In this document: positions 53,301 to 61,904 of the stretch, piece by piece | How the letters are laid out: each line of letters begins with the position of its first letter | Numbering within the stretch: the first letter of the stretch is position 1 | Assembly (NCBI RefSeq): GCF_000708755.2 | Contig: NZ_JGVU02000002.1 | Span: 682,001-746,000, forward strand | Reading direction: 5' to 3' | Length of the DNA: 64,000 nucleotides | From: Metabacillus indicus LMG 22858 | Lineage (GTDB): Bacteria > Bacillota > Bacilli > Bacillales > Bacillaceae | Position numbers and translations under genes: made by a program | The notes under the pieces: model-generated | Databases searched by the model: none | The model's input: only the letters and a program-made list of their open reading frames with translations | What the model was told of the DNA's origin: nothing

Positions 53301-53440
53301 TCAGCAACGATCCGCTCTTTAAACCGCTCGCCATCAGCATCGTTTCAGGGGTTCTCTTCTCGACAATCCTGACCCTGCTGATTGTGCCTGCCCTGTTTAT
53401 TACGGTCGATAAACTCCGTTCAAGAAAGAAAAAAGCATGA
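50378..53440 (+). CDS. RND family efflux permease (SwrC/YerP-like)
   Basis: 1020 residues, the standard RND layout: helix 1 at the N-terminus, a large extracytoplasmic loop (about 35-330), helices 2-6, a second loop (about 555-850) and helices 8-12. The proton-relay pair is in LGILVDDAIVVNDNI near residue 393. Members in Firmicutes act without an outer-membrane channel; SwrC exports surfactin and confers resistance to amphiphiles. AAGGAGGAAC ribosome site. It is monocistronic with no membrane-fusion partner nearby. Confidence 0.93.
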   Translation: MFESFLKRGKLIIILFFVIILVGGYLFYQLPKRELPEFSPNIVTISTVYPGADASVVESDVTEVLEDAINNSDGVASLNSVSAKEFSNVIVEVEDGEDLEKITSDLKQKVSDAASKLPDEAFDPEVKQAQTGLPVASYMFTADSADTLKQSQEEILRLKEKIQELDGVSGVTIKGFKEKEAVLELDSEALAENGLNVSNIIEAINSEYKTTPLGETSQNGETIRLTLDQFKDIDQIEDITVLSPITKEAVKIGDTANLVLTEKTQEDIVSFEGKPAYSFTVNIESGLDIPATFKKVDKELKDELSLPDNVELKTYYSQKADVDKIFDELIKEAAIAVLAVILITTLGLTLSGAFIVSLAIPLSITLGTLPLPFLDVDLNQISVIGLIIALGILVDDAIVVNDNILRQYKLQKNGNALQATKDGVKEVWGSIVTSTLAVIFAFLPLTLLSGANGSFIRSLPSVLILTIAASMIISLTLVPVYQYAVNKRKIRVSEKEPGFLGRPLLRLSNFYADTLLAKIVKRPVLIGITGIVGTTLIFLLAFFVPFEFFPSANKKEVTVTVTMPTDYTLEETNTVLEEMETDLLAIEETEETAIFAGSGVPGLFSETVENAGPNTGQIVTRIDNEAVTADAFIAEHTDTLREKYPEAEIFLTTIVQGPPTGAPVTVKLSGEDFNKLNEIKNKLASDIKEADSGLIIDNVKEPVSSVQYKLDRTALTESGLDPKFISDQIRLVTEGVPMGTFKSNNENIDLLIKQDPAVHEEGIKLDEILVPLQSEGPVPQTAPLSQFIETDTVEQYQTIPRENGERTITLKAYPGESETFKEDVASIVDDYKENYSGEGYTLTLGGENDDQTKFFVEISLLFLVVLVLIYITIAFQFNSLSLPLLVLGTVYLAVAGAVAGLFVTQTPFSFMATMGIVSLAGIVVRNSVVLFEFIEQRMRAGYDRAEAVIEAGRARIRPILLTAFTALVALLPVAFSNDPLFKPLAISIVSGVLFSTILTLLIVPALFITVDKLRSRKKKA

Positions 53441-53445
53441 TTTAA

Positions 53446-53474
53446 GTAAGGCTGCCGGGATTGGCAGCCTTTTT
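53446..53474 (+). terminator. Terminator of the RND gene
   Basis: AGGCTGCC-gggatt-GGCAGCCTTTTTC. Confidence 0.92.
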
Positions 53475-53520
53475 CTTTTTATGTATAGTAGACGAATAGA
53501 CAAAGATTGGGGGAATTTCA

Positions 53521-54090
53521 ATGTTTATACATAAGATTAATGATGAACTCTCACTTAAATTGACGGATGTCAGAGATTCAAAGCAATTGTTCGAACTGAC
53601 AGACGGGTCCAGAAGTTATCTGAAAGAATGGCTTCCGTGGCTTGATTTTACGGTCAAGGAAGAAGATACAAAGGCATTTATTGAAGGCACCCTCCGTGGA
53701 TTTGCCGATCATAAAAGCTTAAGCACAGTCATTCTTTTCAAAGGAAAAATAGCGGGTACAGCAGGATTCAATTCCATCACCTGGCCAAACAAAACCGCCT
53801 ATATCGGATACTGGCTCGGTAAGGATTTTCAAGGCAACGGCATTATGACAAAAGTGGCGGAAACACTGACTGAGATTGCGTTTAATGAATATGGACTGAA
53901 CAAAGTAGAAATAAGGGCTGCAGTAGAAAACATGAAAAGCAGAAGCATCCCCGAACGCCTCGGTTATAAGCATGAAGGCACCATCCGCGAGGCAGAATGG
54001 CTGTATGATCATTATGTTGATCATGCTGTATATGGAATGCTTGCACGTGAGTGGGAGCAAAAAAAACACTCAACTAAAAAGCAGGTCTGA
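53521..54090 (+). CDS. GNAT family N-acetyltransferase (RimJ/RimL-like)
   Basis: 189 residues. FIHKINDELSLKLTDVRDSKQLFELTDGSRSYLKEWLPWLD is the RimJ/RimL start, GYWLGKDFQGNGIMTKV the acetyl-CoA loop (Q-x-x-G-x-G/M), and EIRAAVENMKSRSIPERLGYKHEGTIREAEW the family C-terminal motif. Substrate could be a ribosomal protein N-terminus or a small amine. GGGGGAA before the ATG. Last codons form the left arm of its terminator. Confidence 0.9.
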   Translation: MFIHKINDELSLKLTDVRDSKQLFELTDGSRSYLKEWLPWLDFTVKEEDTKAFIEGTLRGFADHKSLSTVILFKGKIAGTAGFNSITWPNKTAYIGYWLGKDFQGNGIMTKVAETLTEIAFNEYGLNKVEIRAAVENMKSRSIPERLGYKHEGTIREAEWLYDHYVDHAVYGMLAREWEQKKHSTKKQV

Positions 54091-54114
54091 TGGATGTTCA
54101 GACCTGCTTTTTTA
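54075..54114. terminator. Terminator after the GNAT gene
   Basis: AAAAAGCAGGTCTGA-tggatg-TTCAGACCTGCTTTTTT; left arm overlaps the stop codon; serves both convergent genes. Confidence 0.9.
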
Positions 54115-55317
54115 TCACGTATTCTCTTTTAAAACCAAATGCTCTTTTTTGCTTAGTTTTTCTTCAAGAAGCGTCAGCACCACCGGAATAAGCAGAAAAA
54201 TGCTGGAGATTTGAAAAAGCACGGCCGTTTCGACAAACTGAGCAAGAATCCCGAAGACAATTCCGCTTAAGCCGATTCCAAAATCGATCGCAGAGAAGTA
54301 CATGCCGTTTGCCACACCCCTTCTGTTGTCAGGGGTCATGGAGAGCGTCCATGACTGAAGCGTCGGAAGCAGGGAACCAAAGCCGATTCCAAACAAAATT
54401 CCGGCAGCAGCTATTCCTGCATTTGTATGGGAGAATGACAGAACCCAAAGACCCGAGAAGGTTAAGACCGAACATACAATAATTAAACCCTTCGGCCCCT
54501 TCTGATCAAACCATTTCCCTGAAATCGGTCTTGAAACAGATGCCATTATGGCATTAAACAGGTAAAACAGAAAAATCTGCTCAATCCCCCGTTCTTCACC
54601 GAATATCACAATGAATGTCACAACCGACCCATAACCAAACGTCGCGATCATCGTTATGAAAGCAGGATACCAGCTTGATTTTTCAACAAGCGAACCAACA
54701 TAGGAAAATGTTAAATCTTCCTTTTTAGTGTTCGTCACTGATTGAGGCGTATGGTAACGCACAGCAGCAAGCAATCCAATCGCAATCAGACCGAGTGCAC
54801 ATGAAATGTAAATTAAGTTGTTAAATGACGTAACCCCAAAAAGATATATTCCAAGGCTTGGAGCAATAATCATGCCAAGCGTAACGGACAGGCCAAAATA
54901 GCCCATGCCTTCACCAAGACGCGATTTCGGAATCACATCTACGGCAGCCGTACCGTTTACTGTTGTTGAAAACCCCCAGGCAAGACCATGCACAAACCGA
55001 AAAAGCAGAAAAATAAAAATCATGCTCGATAACGGATATACGATGGTAATGGCAAGAAGGGCTGCAGCTCCGGCAAGCACGAGCGGCTTGCGTGTCCGGT
55101 ATTCGAGCATATAGCCTATAAACGGCCTGCTTAATACAGCGCCTATTGAAAACAGTGCAGTCACAAGCCCGATCTCAAGACCTGAGGCCCCAAGAGACTT
55201 TATGTAGGGCGGAAGTGTCGGGATCAGCATCTGAAACGACATAAAAATAAACAAATTTCCAACCATGAGCATCACAAACGACTTTGTCCACAGCGGTGCT
55301 TTTACTAATGTACTCAC
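54115..55317 (-). CDS. MFS transporter
   Basis: 400 residues, 12 helices. Motif A form GAVLSRPFIGYMLEYRTRKPLVL follows helix 2, and GMGYFGLSVTLGMIIAPSLGIYLF is a typical helix 5 motif C of drug exporters. GTG start with AGGAGAG. Substrate unknown; a drug or metabolite exporter is likely. Confidence 0.88.
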   Translation of the reverse strand: MSTLVKAPLWTKSFVMLMVGNLFIFMSFQMLIPTLPPYIKSLGASGLEIGLVTALFSIGAVLSRPFIGYMLEYRTRKPLVLAGAAALLAITIVYPLSSMIFIFLLFRFVHGLAWGFSTTVNGTAAVDVIPKSRLGEGMGYFGLSVTLGMIIAPSLGIYLFGVTSFNNLIYISCALGLIAIGLLAAVRYHTPQSVTNTKKEDLTFSYVGSLVEKSSWYPAFITMIATFGYGSVVTFIVIFGEERGIEQIFLFYLFNAIMASVSRPISGKWFDQKGPKGLIIVCSVLTFSGLWVLSFSHTNAGIAAAGILFGIGFGSLLPTLQSWTLSMTPDNRRGVANGMYFSAIDFGIGLSGIVFGILAQFVETAVLFQISSIFLLIPVVLTLLEEKLSKKEHLVLKENT

Positions 55318-55470
55318 TTTATCTCTCCTAAATTATCTGTGTATCTGCCAATATATTTCGCATTCCTAAATAATAGCACAGACAGCGTCTGGATTATACT
55401 GATTTAGCTCCGTGAATTATTGACAGAAAATTTCGAAAGGATAATTTATACATTTCCAAAGATAAAGCAA

Positions 55471-55496
55471 AAAATCCCGTATATGAACGGGATTCT
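55471..55496 (-). terminator. Terminator of the secreted hydrolase gene
   Basis: AATCCCGT-tcatat-ACGGGATTTTTTGC on the minus strand. Confidence 0.88.
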
Positions 55497-55504
55497 GTCA
55501 ATTT

Positions 55505-57028
55505 TCAATACGGATCTGTCTCTTTTCCAGTTTTTAAATCAATGACCTTAACTGGATCCGCCGGTGCGGGAATGTTCTTGCTTTCTGGAGGCCTTGCGCC
55601 GTTCTCCACCCAGTCTGTAAGTAAATCAAAGGATTGATGGGCATACGGCAAAAGCGGCTGGAGCTTCTTCCCGGCATCCGTTGAAGCATTCCAGACCAAG
55701 CTGTCGACATGATTGCCATTTTCAATGTAATACATGCGGTGCAGTTTATCCTTCCCTGCTTTTTTAACAAGCTTCTCATATCCCGCTGCATGAATGTCAG
55801 GGAAAATCAGAGTGTCAAGGGTACCCGTAAAACTGATAAGCGGAACATCGATACCTCCCGTGTTCGCAACCTCTTTAATGCTTTCTTTTACGCTTTTAGG
55901 ACGGGATGGATAGCGGTAGTTTTCGAAAATAGAGTCATAGGTTCGGTCTCTCACTCCATTAATAAAATTCAAGTAATTTTTCCAGTCAATCCGTTCAGGT
56001 GCATTAGGATCAAAATGATCGCGGTAAATATTTGCAGTAATAAACCAGTACACCTGGTCATGATAGCTCCATAATGCTTCTGATCCTTTTGGAACCCCTG
56101 CTTTATACAACTCTTTTACCGCTTTTTCTTTCTCTTTTCCACTGCCGTATATGGCAGGCTCGGCATGATTGACAACCGCTGTCAAAGAGGAAATCAGGTT
56201 GGGCTGCTTCTCTGTCCAGAGAACACCTTCCCAGTCAACGCCGCCATCAAACAGCCTGTCTTCTTTTTTCTGGCGCCCGTCATGCTCAAGCGCGTACCTG
56301 ACCACATACCCTCCGTTTGAAATTCCAATTGCATATGTAGGAACACGGTGGTTTTTTCTAATAAGGTGATGCGCAGGATTTGACTTGTCTTTAGGCGAGA
56401 TAAGCTTGTCCGCATAATTTTCCTGGAGGTAAGCTTGAGCTGACGCCGTTATCTGCCGGTACCTTTTGTGCCATTCGGCAACCGAATCATCTTCTTCAAC
56501 AAGAGCATTTTTTGCTTTTGCAAATGGATCTGCAGGATCTAATCTACCTTGTGTTCCCTTATCAATGGCCGCAAAAGCGTATCCTTTTTCCAGGACAAAA
56601 TCACTGAAGAGCAAGTCTGTCGAGGTTTCATTGCGCGTTGCAGGAATTCCGGCAGATACCAGTTTCCCGTTCCAGTTATCGGGAATCCGGATCACAAATT
56701 GTGCATCCTCAAATGCTCCATTAACCTGAGTTCCGGTGACTGGGGCTGGATTGTACATTTTGTGCCAGCCTGTTTCATCTTCTGCACTCCCCCACAAATG
56801 CGGCGTCAATCCGAGATTCCCAAAAAGAGTTGCCTGCTGATATTGAACGGGATTCTTTGTCGTTAAATAATTCTCATTTATTCCGTCAAAATAAGTTTTT
56901 TTCAAGCTGTGTGCATCAGGAATAGAAGCTTCTTGTGCGGCAGACACTTTGGCAGGCTCATTTGTCATGGGGATAATAGGCGCAAGCAGTGCTGCTGATA
57001 ATGTAACCGCTATCATTTTTCTCCTCAA
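55505..57028 (-). CDS. Secreted alpha/beta hydrolase, tannase/feruloyl esterase-like
   Basis: 507 residues. Signal peptide [18 protein letters not shown]... with cleavage probable after VSA (about residue 30). Nucleophile motif [13 protein letters not shown] (Ser in GxSxGG), an Asp candidate in GTLDTLIF and His in [12 protein letters not shown] complete a catalytic triad. Large insertions between them fit the tannase/3-hydroxybutyrate-oligomer hydrolase-like groups. TTG start (57028) has AAGGGTG upstream and keeps the basic n-region; the ATG four codons later has AGGAG very close and is the alternative. Extracellular ester hydrolysis is likely; substrate unknown. Confidence 0.75.
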   Translation of the reverse strand: MRRKMIAVTLSAALLAPIIPMTNEPAKVSAAQEASIPDAHSLKKTYFDGINENYLTTKNPVQYQQATLFGNLGLTPHLWGSAEDETGWHKMYNPAPVTGTQVNGAFEDAQFVIRIPDNWNGKLVSAGIPATRNETSTDLLFSDFVLEKGYAFAAIDKGTQGRLDPADPFAKAKNALVEEDDSVAEWHKRYRQITASAQAYLQENYADKLISPKDKSNPAHHLIRKNHRVPTYAIGISNGGYVVRYALEHDGRQKKEDRLFDGGVDWEGVLWTEKQPNLISSLTAVVNHAEPAIYGSGKEKEKAVKELYKAGVPKGSEALWSYHDQVYWFITANIYRDHFDPNAPERIDWKNYLNFINGVRDRTYDSIFENYRYPSRPKSVKESIKEVANTGGIDVPLISFTGTLDTLIFPDIHAAGYEKLVKKAGKDKLHRMYYIENGNHVDSLVWNASTDAGKKLQPLLPYAHQSFDLLTDWVENGARPPESKNIPAPADPVKVIDLKTGKETDPY

Positions 57029-57127
57029 ACAACCACACCCTTTTTAGAATTTTCTGTAAACCGAACATACTCAGTTTACTCTTTTTGGGAGCGTAGGGCA
57101 TGGGACGAAAGATGCAACTATAAAAAG

Positions 57128-57158
57128 CAAAAAAATAACCCGTATTTGGGTTATCTCT
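57128..57158 (-). terminator. Terminator of the DUF3817 gene
   Basis: ATAACCCAAATACGGGTTATTTTTTT on the minus strand. Confidence 0.87.
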
Positions 57159-57162
57159 TTAA

Positions 57163-57456
57163 CTATAAATTGGCTTTTTTTAGTCTTGAATCAAGAACCA
57201 TATTCCCAAATGGAATAAATGCAACAGCCACTGCACTGAATACCCAGGCAAAAGACCATCTGATTTTATACGTTGTATATGCAATGATCAGGAGGTAGGC
57301 AATAAAGAAGAATCCGTGCAATGAGCCGACAATCGTAACGGCCATTGGAATATCCGCCCAGTACTTCAGCGGCATGGCAATAAAGAGAAGGATAAGCAGC
57401 GAAGCTCCTTCAATGAATCCCATAAATCTGAAACGCTCAATCGGTGTTTGAGGCAT
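57163..57456 (-). CDS. DUF3817 family membrane protein
   Basis: 97 residues, three helices. RFRFMGFIEGASLLILLFIAMPLKYW and VGSLHGFFFIAYLLIIAY are the DUF3817 conserved stretches (YdzA-like). GGAGGAA before the ATG at 57456 sets the start. Integral membrane protein without known function; lone gene. Confidence 0.82.
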   Translation of the reverse strand: MPQTPIERFRFMGFIEGASLLILLFIAMPLKYWADIPMAVTIVGSLHGFFFIAYLLIIAYTTYKIRWSFAWVFSAVAVAFIPFGNMVLDSRLKKANL

Positions 57457-57595
57457 AGGTGTTCCTCCATCAACTTTTTTCTTCATTATAAAGCAGGATT
57501 TTAGCAAAAACCACTCTTCCCGGACAGACGTCATAGAATGTTCAATTCTATATGTATGTCCACTGCACCGCTTTATACCTCTTCACGCAGGAAAA

Positions 57596-57624
57596 ACCAA
57601 GGTGCTCATGCACCTTGGTTTCCA
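57596..57624 (-). terminator. Terminator of the marR-exporter operon
   Basis: AACCAAGGTGCATGAGCACCTTGGTTTTTCC on the minus strand, perfect stem. Confidence 0.92.
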
Positions 57625-59253
57625 TTAGTTTTCGCTGCCCTGCAGTTCTCCGGTTTTTATTGCTTTTTCTTTTTTTACTGAAGGCTGATCCTTTGCACTT
57701 CTTAATGGAATTTCTTTAATAAAGAAGGTTAAGAGAATCGCAAGCGCCATTGTAATCGTCACGAAGATGAAAACACCGGATAACGCGTAGCTGAGGGAAT
57801 CCTGCAGCTGACGGATGACGTTTTCAAAGAAAGGCACCGCTTCAGGAGGAAGTGTGTTCTTTAAGCCGTCAAGCTTCTCATGATCAAGCAGCAGCTGAGG
57901 GTTTTGCAGAGATTGAAGTTTCCCCGCAAGCTCAGGTGATGCTGCCATCTGATTCGTGTCACTGGCGCTGCTCATTGAAGCCATTTTATCCTGCATGCGC
58001 GAATTAAGAAGTGTTCCCATGATGGCAACTCCAACAGTCCCCCCGACGGAACGGAACAGCTGTGAGGATGCCGTTGCGACACCAAGCAGCTTCTGCTCTA
58101 CCGCATTTTGCACTGTAAGCGTAAAGACAGTCATGCCAATTCCGATGCCAAATCCGACAAGTGTCAGGTAAAATACGAGCAAATACTGCGAGGTGTCTAC
58201 CGTCATGGTTGACAGCAGGTAAAGGCCTGCTGCAGATATGCACAGCCCGATGATTGCCTGCAGTTTGTACTTTCCTGTTTTAGAAATAATCTGTCCGCCA
58301 AGAGCACTTGCAAACACAAGGCCGAGCGTCATGGACATTGTCAGGAAGCTGGAATGAGTAGCCGAGTAGCCGAGTACACCCTGAATGAAATAAGGAACAT
58401 ACATGACACCTCCGAACATGGAGACCCCAATGACAAACCCGATGACATTTGAAATGGTGAAGATGCTGTTTTTAAACAGATCGAGCGGCAGAATCGGGCT
58501 GACAGCTTTTCGTTCGACTAAAATAAAGATGATCACGGACAGAGCTGCTGCCGCGAATAGAGAAAGGATTTGTGCTGAGCCCCAGTCATATTTCGTTCCT
58601 GCCCATGAGAACGCGAGAAGTGCTGCAACAATGGCTGATGAAAGGAATAACGATCCAAGATAATCAACCTTCTGGCCGGGCTTTTTCTCCGTGGACGGGA
58701 AAAGCTTCCAGATAAGTACGAGCGCGACAATTCCAAGCGGAAGGAAAACCCAGAATACCCACTTCCATTCAAGGTTATCGACAATGTATCCGCCGAGCGT
58801 CGGTCCGAATACACTTGAAACCCCGAACACGGCACTCATGGCACCCTGCCACTTGCCCCGCTCTCTTGGAGCAAATAAATCCCCTACAGCCGTAAAGGCA
58901 GTTGACATGATCATACCTGCTCCAAAGCCCTGAATCCCGCGGTAGCTGATCAGCTGAATAATGTCAGTTGATGTACCTGCAAGAAAGGCTCCAATAGAAA
59001 AAATGATGATCCCGATGATAATGAAAGGTTTCCTTCCATACATATCTGATAGCTTTCCGACAAGAATGGTTGTAATTGCACTTGTCAGCATATAGATGGT
59101 GAAAACCCAGCTGTAATAATCAAGCCCTCCAAGCTCTGAAATGATTTTTGGAAGAGCATTCCCTACAATTGTCTGATTTACTGCCGCAAAAAACATCGCT
59201 GCAATGATGGCAATCATTATCGTTATTTTTTCTTTATGACTTAAATGTTCCAT
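57625..59253 (-). CDS. DHA2 family (14-helix) MFS multidrug exporter
   Basis: 542 residues, 14 helices. N-terminal MIAIIAAMFFAAVNQTIVGNALPKI, motif A GKLSDMYGRKPFIIIG, motif C-like FGVSSVFGPTLGGYI, and the long loop before the last helix are typical of EmrB/QacA exporters. GAGGTGG before the ATG. Starts 10 bp after marR, so one transcript with its regulator. Antibiotic or detergent export is likely; substrate unknown. Confidence 0.93.
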   Translation of the reverse strand: MEHLSHKEKITIMIAIIAAMFFAAVNQTIVGNALPKIISELGGLDYYSWVFTIYMLTSAITTILVGKLSDMYGRKPFIIIGIIIFSIGAFLAGTSTDIIQLISYRGIQGFGAGMIMSTAFTAVGDLFAPRERGKWQGAMSAVFGVSSVFGPTLGGYIVDNLEWKWVFWVFLPLGIVALVLIWKLFPSTEKKPGQKVDYLGSLFLSSAIVAALLAFSWAGTKYDWGSAQILSLFAAAALSVIIFILVERKAVSPILPLDLFKNSIFTISNVIGFVIGVSMFGGVMYVPYFIQGVLGYSATHSSFLTMSMTLGLVFASALGGQIISKTGKYKLQAIIGLCISAAGLYLLSTMTVDTSQYLLVFYLTLVGFGIGIGMTVFTLTVQNAVEQKLLGVATASSQLFRSVGGTVGVAIMGTLLNSRMQDKMASMSSASDTNQMAASPELAGKLQSLQNPQLLLDHEKLDGLKNTLPPEAVPFFENVIRQLQDSLSYALSGVFIFVTITMALAILLTFFIKEIPLRSAKDQPSVKKEKAIKTGELQGSEN

Positions 59254-59263
59254 GATTCCACCT

Positions 59264-59689
59264 CTAGTTTTCTTCTAATAATTTTTTTAAAAGGCGATTA
59301 AATACAATCATTTCATCATCGGTTACGTTTTCCAGTTTCCGGTGAAAGTATTCTGTGATGGTCGCCTCTACTGTTCTTGCCACTCTCTCTCCTTCTTCCG
59401 TCAGCTGAAGAAGGACAACTCGTCTGTCGTCACTTGCCCTGACACGTGTTAAGTAGCCTTTTTTTATCAGCCGTTCACTGACTGATGTAATATGACTGCA
59501 CGAAACGCTCAGCAGATCTGCAATCCGGCTGACATTTGGATGATCCTGTTCATGCACGAGCCGAAGCACCATAAATTCATTGAACGGCAGCATGGGTTCA
59601 AGCATGTCATTCAAATGTGCCCTGGTCATCTTGTTCAGCTTTCTGTAATTCGAGAGAAATTCGTAGGTGAGCTCCTGGCGTGTATTCAT
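59264..59689 (-). CDS. MarR family transcriptional regulator
   Basis: 141 residues. Winged helix: NVSRIADLLSVSCSHITSVSERLIKKGYLTRVRASDDRRVVLLQLTEEG contains the wing motif RxxDxRxxxLxLT. ATG at 59689 with GGGAGGGG immediately upstream. It probably represses its own operon with the exporter 10 bp downstream, releasing DNA when it binds a toxic ligand. A fourfold TTAACT box lies in the promoter. Confidence 0.92.
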   Translation of the reverse strand: MNTRQELTYEFLSNYRKLNKMTRAHLNDMLEPMLPFNEFMVLRLVHEQDHPNVSRIADLLSVSCSHITSVSERLIKKGYLTRVRASDDRRVVLLQLTEEGERVARTVEATITEYFHRKLENVTDDEMIVFNRLLKKLLEEN

Positions 59690-59721
59690 GTTCCCCTCCC
59701 GTTTCCAAATCAATTTAATAC

Positions 59722-59752
59722 TTAACTTACTTAACTATTAACTTTATTAACT
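59722..59752. promoter_or_regulatory. Fourfold TTAACT box upstream of marR
   Basis: TTAACT occurs at 59722, 59731, 59738 and 59747 (steps 9, 7, 9), within 65 bp of the marR start. The region is otherwise AT-rich promoter. This is a plausible MarR operator with several half-sites. Confidence 0.5.
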
Positions 59753-59805
59753 ATATGACGGAGCTGAAAAGTTGTCAAGGAATAAAGCATAACAACATTT
59801 CTTTA

Positions 59806-59836
59806 AAGCAAAAAAAACAGCCCTGGCCAGGACTGC
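59806..59836 (-). terminator. Terminator of yozE
   Basis: AGCAGTCC-tggcca-GGGCTGTTTTTTTT on the minus strand with G-U pairing. Confidence 0.85.
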
Positions 59837-59838
59837 TC

Positions 59839-60072
59839 TCAAAATGCTGATTTTTTTACTATTTCCGCTTCATACAAGTCCCAGGCGTCATCAAATACGA
59901 CAAGACCCGGGAGGTATGAGCCGTTAAGCTCGAGGTATGAGCTGATTTCGTGGTAATCGTCGGATGATTTTGGAAAGCTGTGATCATCGTAAGCATCATT
60001 GGCAAAACGGCTGATGTCATCCTGAGGCTTTGGATGCCTGAATTTCATCAGGTAGTGATAAAAAGATTTCAT
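59839..60072 (-). CDS. yozE: YozE family (UPF0346) protein
   Basis: 77 residues. MKSFYHYLMKFRHPKPQDDISRFANDAYDDHSFPKSSDDYHEISSYLE matches the YozE_SAM-like family in length and style: a small helical domain. Function unknown. GGAGGGG ribosome site. Follows yokU by 84 bp after a terminator-like hairpin; the order kamA-yokU-yozE is that of B. subtilis. Confidence 0.9.
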   Translation of the reverse strand: MKSFYHYLMKFRHPKPQDDISRFANDAYDDHSFPKSSDDYHEISSYLELNGSYLPGLVVFDDAWDLYEAEIVKKSAF

Positions 60073-60129
60073 GCGGGTCCCCTCCGTTGGGTTTGTAAAG
60101 TGCCCCTATTATAACGTGGATTGGACAAG

Positions 60130-60155
60130 AAGAAAACCTCAGAATTCTCTGAGGT
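60130..60155 (-). terminator. Terminator of kamA-yokU
   Basis: AACCTCAGA-gaat-TCTGAGGTTTTC on the minus strand. Confidence 0.88.
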
Positions 60156-60156
60156 T

Positions 60157-60438
60157 TCACGTAAAGTCAAAATAATTTCGCTTTAAATGGCGCTTCCATT
60201 TCATGAGCTCATCAAAATTGACCCGGTTTGGCAGTTCTTTCACATTAATCAGGAGGAGCTGATTTTCGATTTCATTAATTGTATCCTCGCTCTGATAGCT
60301 GATGCCGCAATCTGGACATTCCGTACAGGGCGTTTCAGAAATTTCGATGGCCCGTGATCCATCGGGCAGCTCCCAGTGAACAAGGTTGCTTGTTTTTACG
60401 GCCTTTTCCGATTCACACCACTCGCAGCGCTCACTCAT
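60157..60438 (-). CDS. yokU: YokU family zinc-finger protein
   Basis: 93 residues. Two cysteine pairs, CEWCESE near residue 5 and CTECPDCG near 38, form a probable treble-clef/zinc ribbon, followed by a basic helical C-terminus. YokU is found next to lysine 2,3-aminomutase in Bacillus, with no known biochemical role. The ATG lies eight bases inside the end of kamA, so the genes are translationally coupled. Confidence 0.88.
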   Translation of the reverse strand: MSERCEWCESEKAVKTSNLVHWELPDGSRAIEISETPCTECPDCGISYQSEDTINEIENQLLLINVKELPNRVNFDELMKWKRHLKRNYFDFT

Positions 60439-61843
60439 TTTCTGCCGCCTTCTTATCTTCGGATTTTAAAAGCTGGGCACGGTACTTTTTCTCTTTTAAT
60501 TCGTCCCGCTTTTCCCGCTTGTTCTTTAAGCTTGCATGCTCGGGATTCGTTTCAAACGTTTTTCTTCGGCTGATGCGTCCGATGCCCTCAGGAATCAGGT
60601 TAAACTGTGCATCTTCATATAAACCTGCAATGCCTGACAATGATTTTTTCGAATCTGAGTCCGGATAGATTTCATTGAAATAATCTTCAGCAAGTCCCGG
60701 GACATAATTCTCCGGCTCCGGATACGTTGTGATCACACCTTCGAAGTTTCGAAGAACGACTTTTCCCGGACTTTGGGAAATCAGATAGTTTGGCTGCAAA
60801 GCGATTTTCCCTCCGCCTCCCGGTGCATCCACTACGAATGTCGGCACGGCATAACCGCTTGTATGACCTCTCAGGCCTTCAATAATTTCAAGCCCTTTTG
60901 AAACAGGTGCACGAAAATGGCCGATGCCTTCAGAAAGATCACATTGGTAAATGTAATACGGGCGGACTCTGATCTTTACTAAATCGTGCATGAGCTTTTT
61001 CATAATTTGTACGCTGTCATTGATGCCGGCAAGGATAACTGCCTGATTGCCGACAGGCACACCTGCATTAGCGAGCATCTCACAAGCCTTTTTGGACTCT
61101 TCTGTAATTTCGATCGATGTATTGAAATGGGTATTCAGCCAGATTGGATGGTATTTCTTCAGGATATTGCAGAGATTTTCGGTAATGCGCTGCGGAAATA
61201 CGACCGGAGCACGAGTGCCAATCCGGATAATTTCAACGTGATCAATGGCTCTCAGGTTCTTTAAAATGTACTCTAAAATGGTGTCATTGATTAAAAGACC
61301 GTCACCGCCTGAAATGAGGACATCCCGCACTTCCGGTGTTTGAGCAATATAGGCGATGGCATCGTCAAGCTGTTTCTTTGGCACACCCATGCCGATTTGT
61401 CCTGAAAAACGTCTTCTTGTACAGTAACGGCAATACATGGAGCATTGATTTGTCACCAGGAATAGAACACGGTCCGGATAGCGGTGGGTCAGGCCGGGTA
61501 CAGGAGAATCTTCATCTTCATGCAGCGGATCTTCCAGGTCATACTTTGTTTTATTCAGCTCCTGTGAAATCGGCACCGACTGCATGCGGATCGGGCACCT
61601 CGGATCATCTTCGTTCATCAGCCAGGCGTAGTATGGAGTAATATTTAAAGGAATGGTTTTCGTAGAAATTTTGACTCCTTCCTCTTCATCAGGAGTCAAG
61701 TTCACAACTTTTTTCAAATCTCCGAGTGTCCGGATCGTGTTCGTCAGCTGCCACAGCCAGTCATTCCACTGCTCTTCCGTCACATCTTTCCAAAGCTCAA
61801 TATCTTTCCAATGGCGTTTCGGCTTATACAAGTCGTATCTCAC
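60431..61843 (-). CDS. kamA: L-lysine 2,3-aminomutase
   Basis: 470 residues. Radical-SAM cluster Cys134, Cys138 and Cys141 in CSMYCRYCTRR, followed by GGDGLLI and the PLP lysine region near VPTFVVDAPGGGGKIALQPNY, are hallmarks of KamA, which converts L-lysine to L-beta-lysine using [4Fe-4S], SAM and PLP. This is the first step of lysine fermentation/catabolism. GTG start with GGGGGAA. Transcribed from a consensus sigma-54 promoter 37 bp upstream. In B. subtilis the same gene is under the sporulation factor sigma-E; here control looks sigma-54 based, as in the B. cereus group. Confidence 0.95.
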   Translation of the reverse strand: MRYDLYKPKRHWKDIELWKDVTEEQWNDWLWQLTNTIRTLGDLKKVVNLTPDEEEGVKISTKTIPLNITPYYAWLMNEDDPRCPIRMQSVPISQELNKTKYDLEDPLHEDEDSPVPGLTHRYPDRVLFLVTNQCSMYCRYCTRRRFSGQIGMGVPKKQLDDAIAYIAQTPEVRDVLISGGDGLLINDTILEYILKNLRAIDHVEIIRIGTRAPVVFPQRITENLCNILKKYHPIWLNTHFNTSIEITEESKKACEMLANAGVPVGNQAVILAGINDSVQIMKKLMHDLVKIRVRPYYIYQCDLSEGIGHFRAPVSKGLEIIEGLRGHTSGYAVPTFVVDAPGGGGKIALQPNYLISQSPGKVVLRNFEGVITTYPEPENYVPGLAEDYFNEIYPDSDSKKSLSGIAGLYEDAQFNLIPEGIGRISRRKTFETNPEHASLKNKREKRDELKEKKYRAQLLKSEDKKAAENE

Positions 61844-61879
61844 AGCAGTTCCCCCATTTCGGTCTTTACCACTATTACA

Positions 61880-61895
61880 TGCAAAAAGCGTGCCA
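61880..61895 (-). promoter_or_regulatory. Sigma-54 (-24/-12) promoter of kamA
   Basis: On the minus strand TGGCACGCTTTTTGCA matches the sigma-54 consensus TGGCAC-N5-TTGCW at all positions. It ends 37 bp before the kamA GTG start. With a sigma-54 activator gene next door this is a convincing promoter. Confidence 0.9.
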
Positions 61896-61904
61896 GCGTG
61901 ACTC

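Noticed and set aside
55505-57028. Poly(3-hydroxybutyrate) depolymerase linked to bdhA
   Set aside because: The fold and secretion would allow ester hydrolysis of 3HB oligomers, but there is no lipase-box match to depolymerases and the gene is 25 kb from bdhA.
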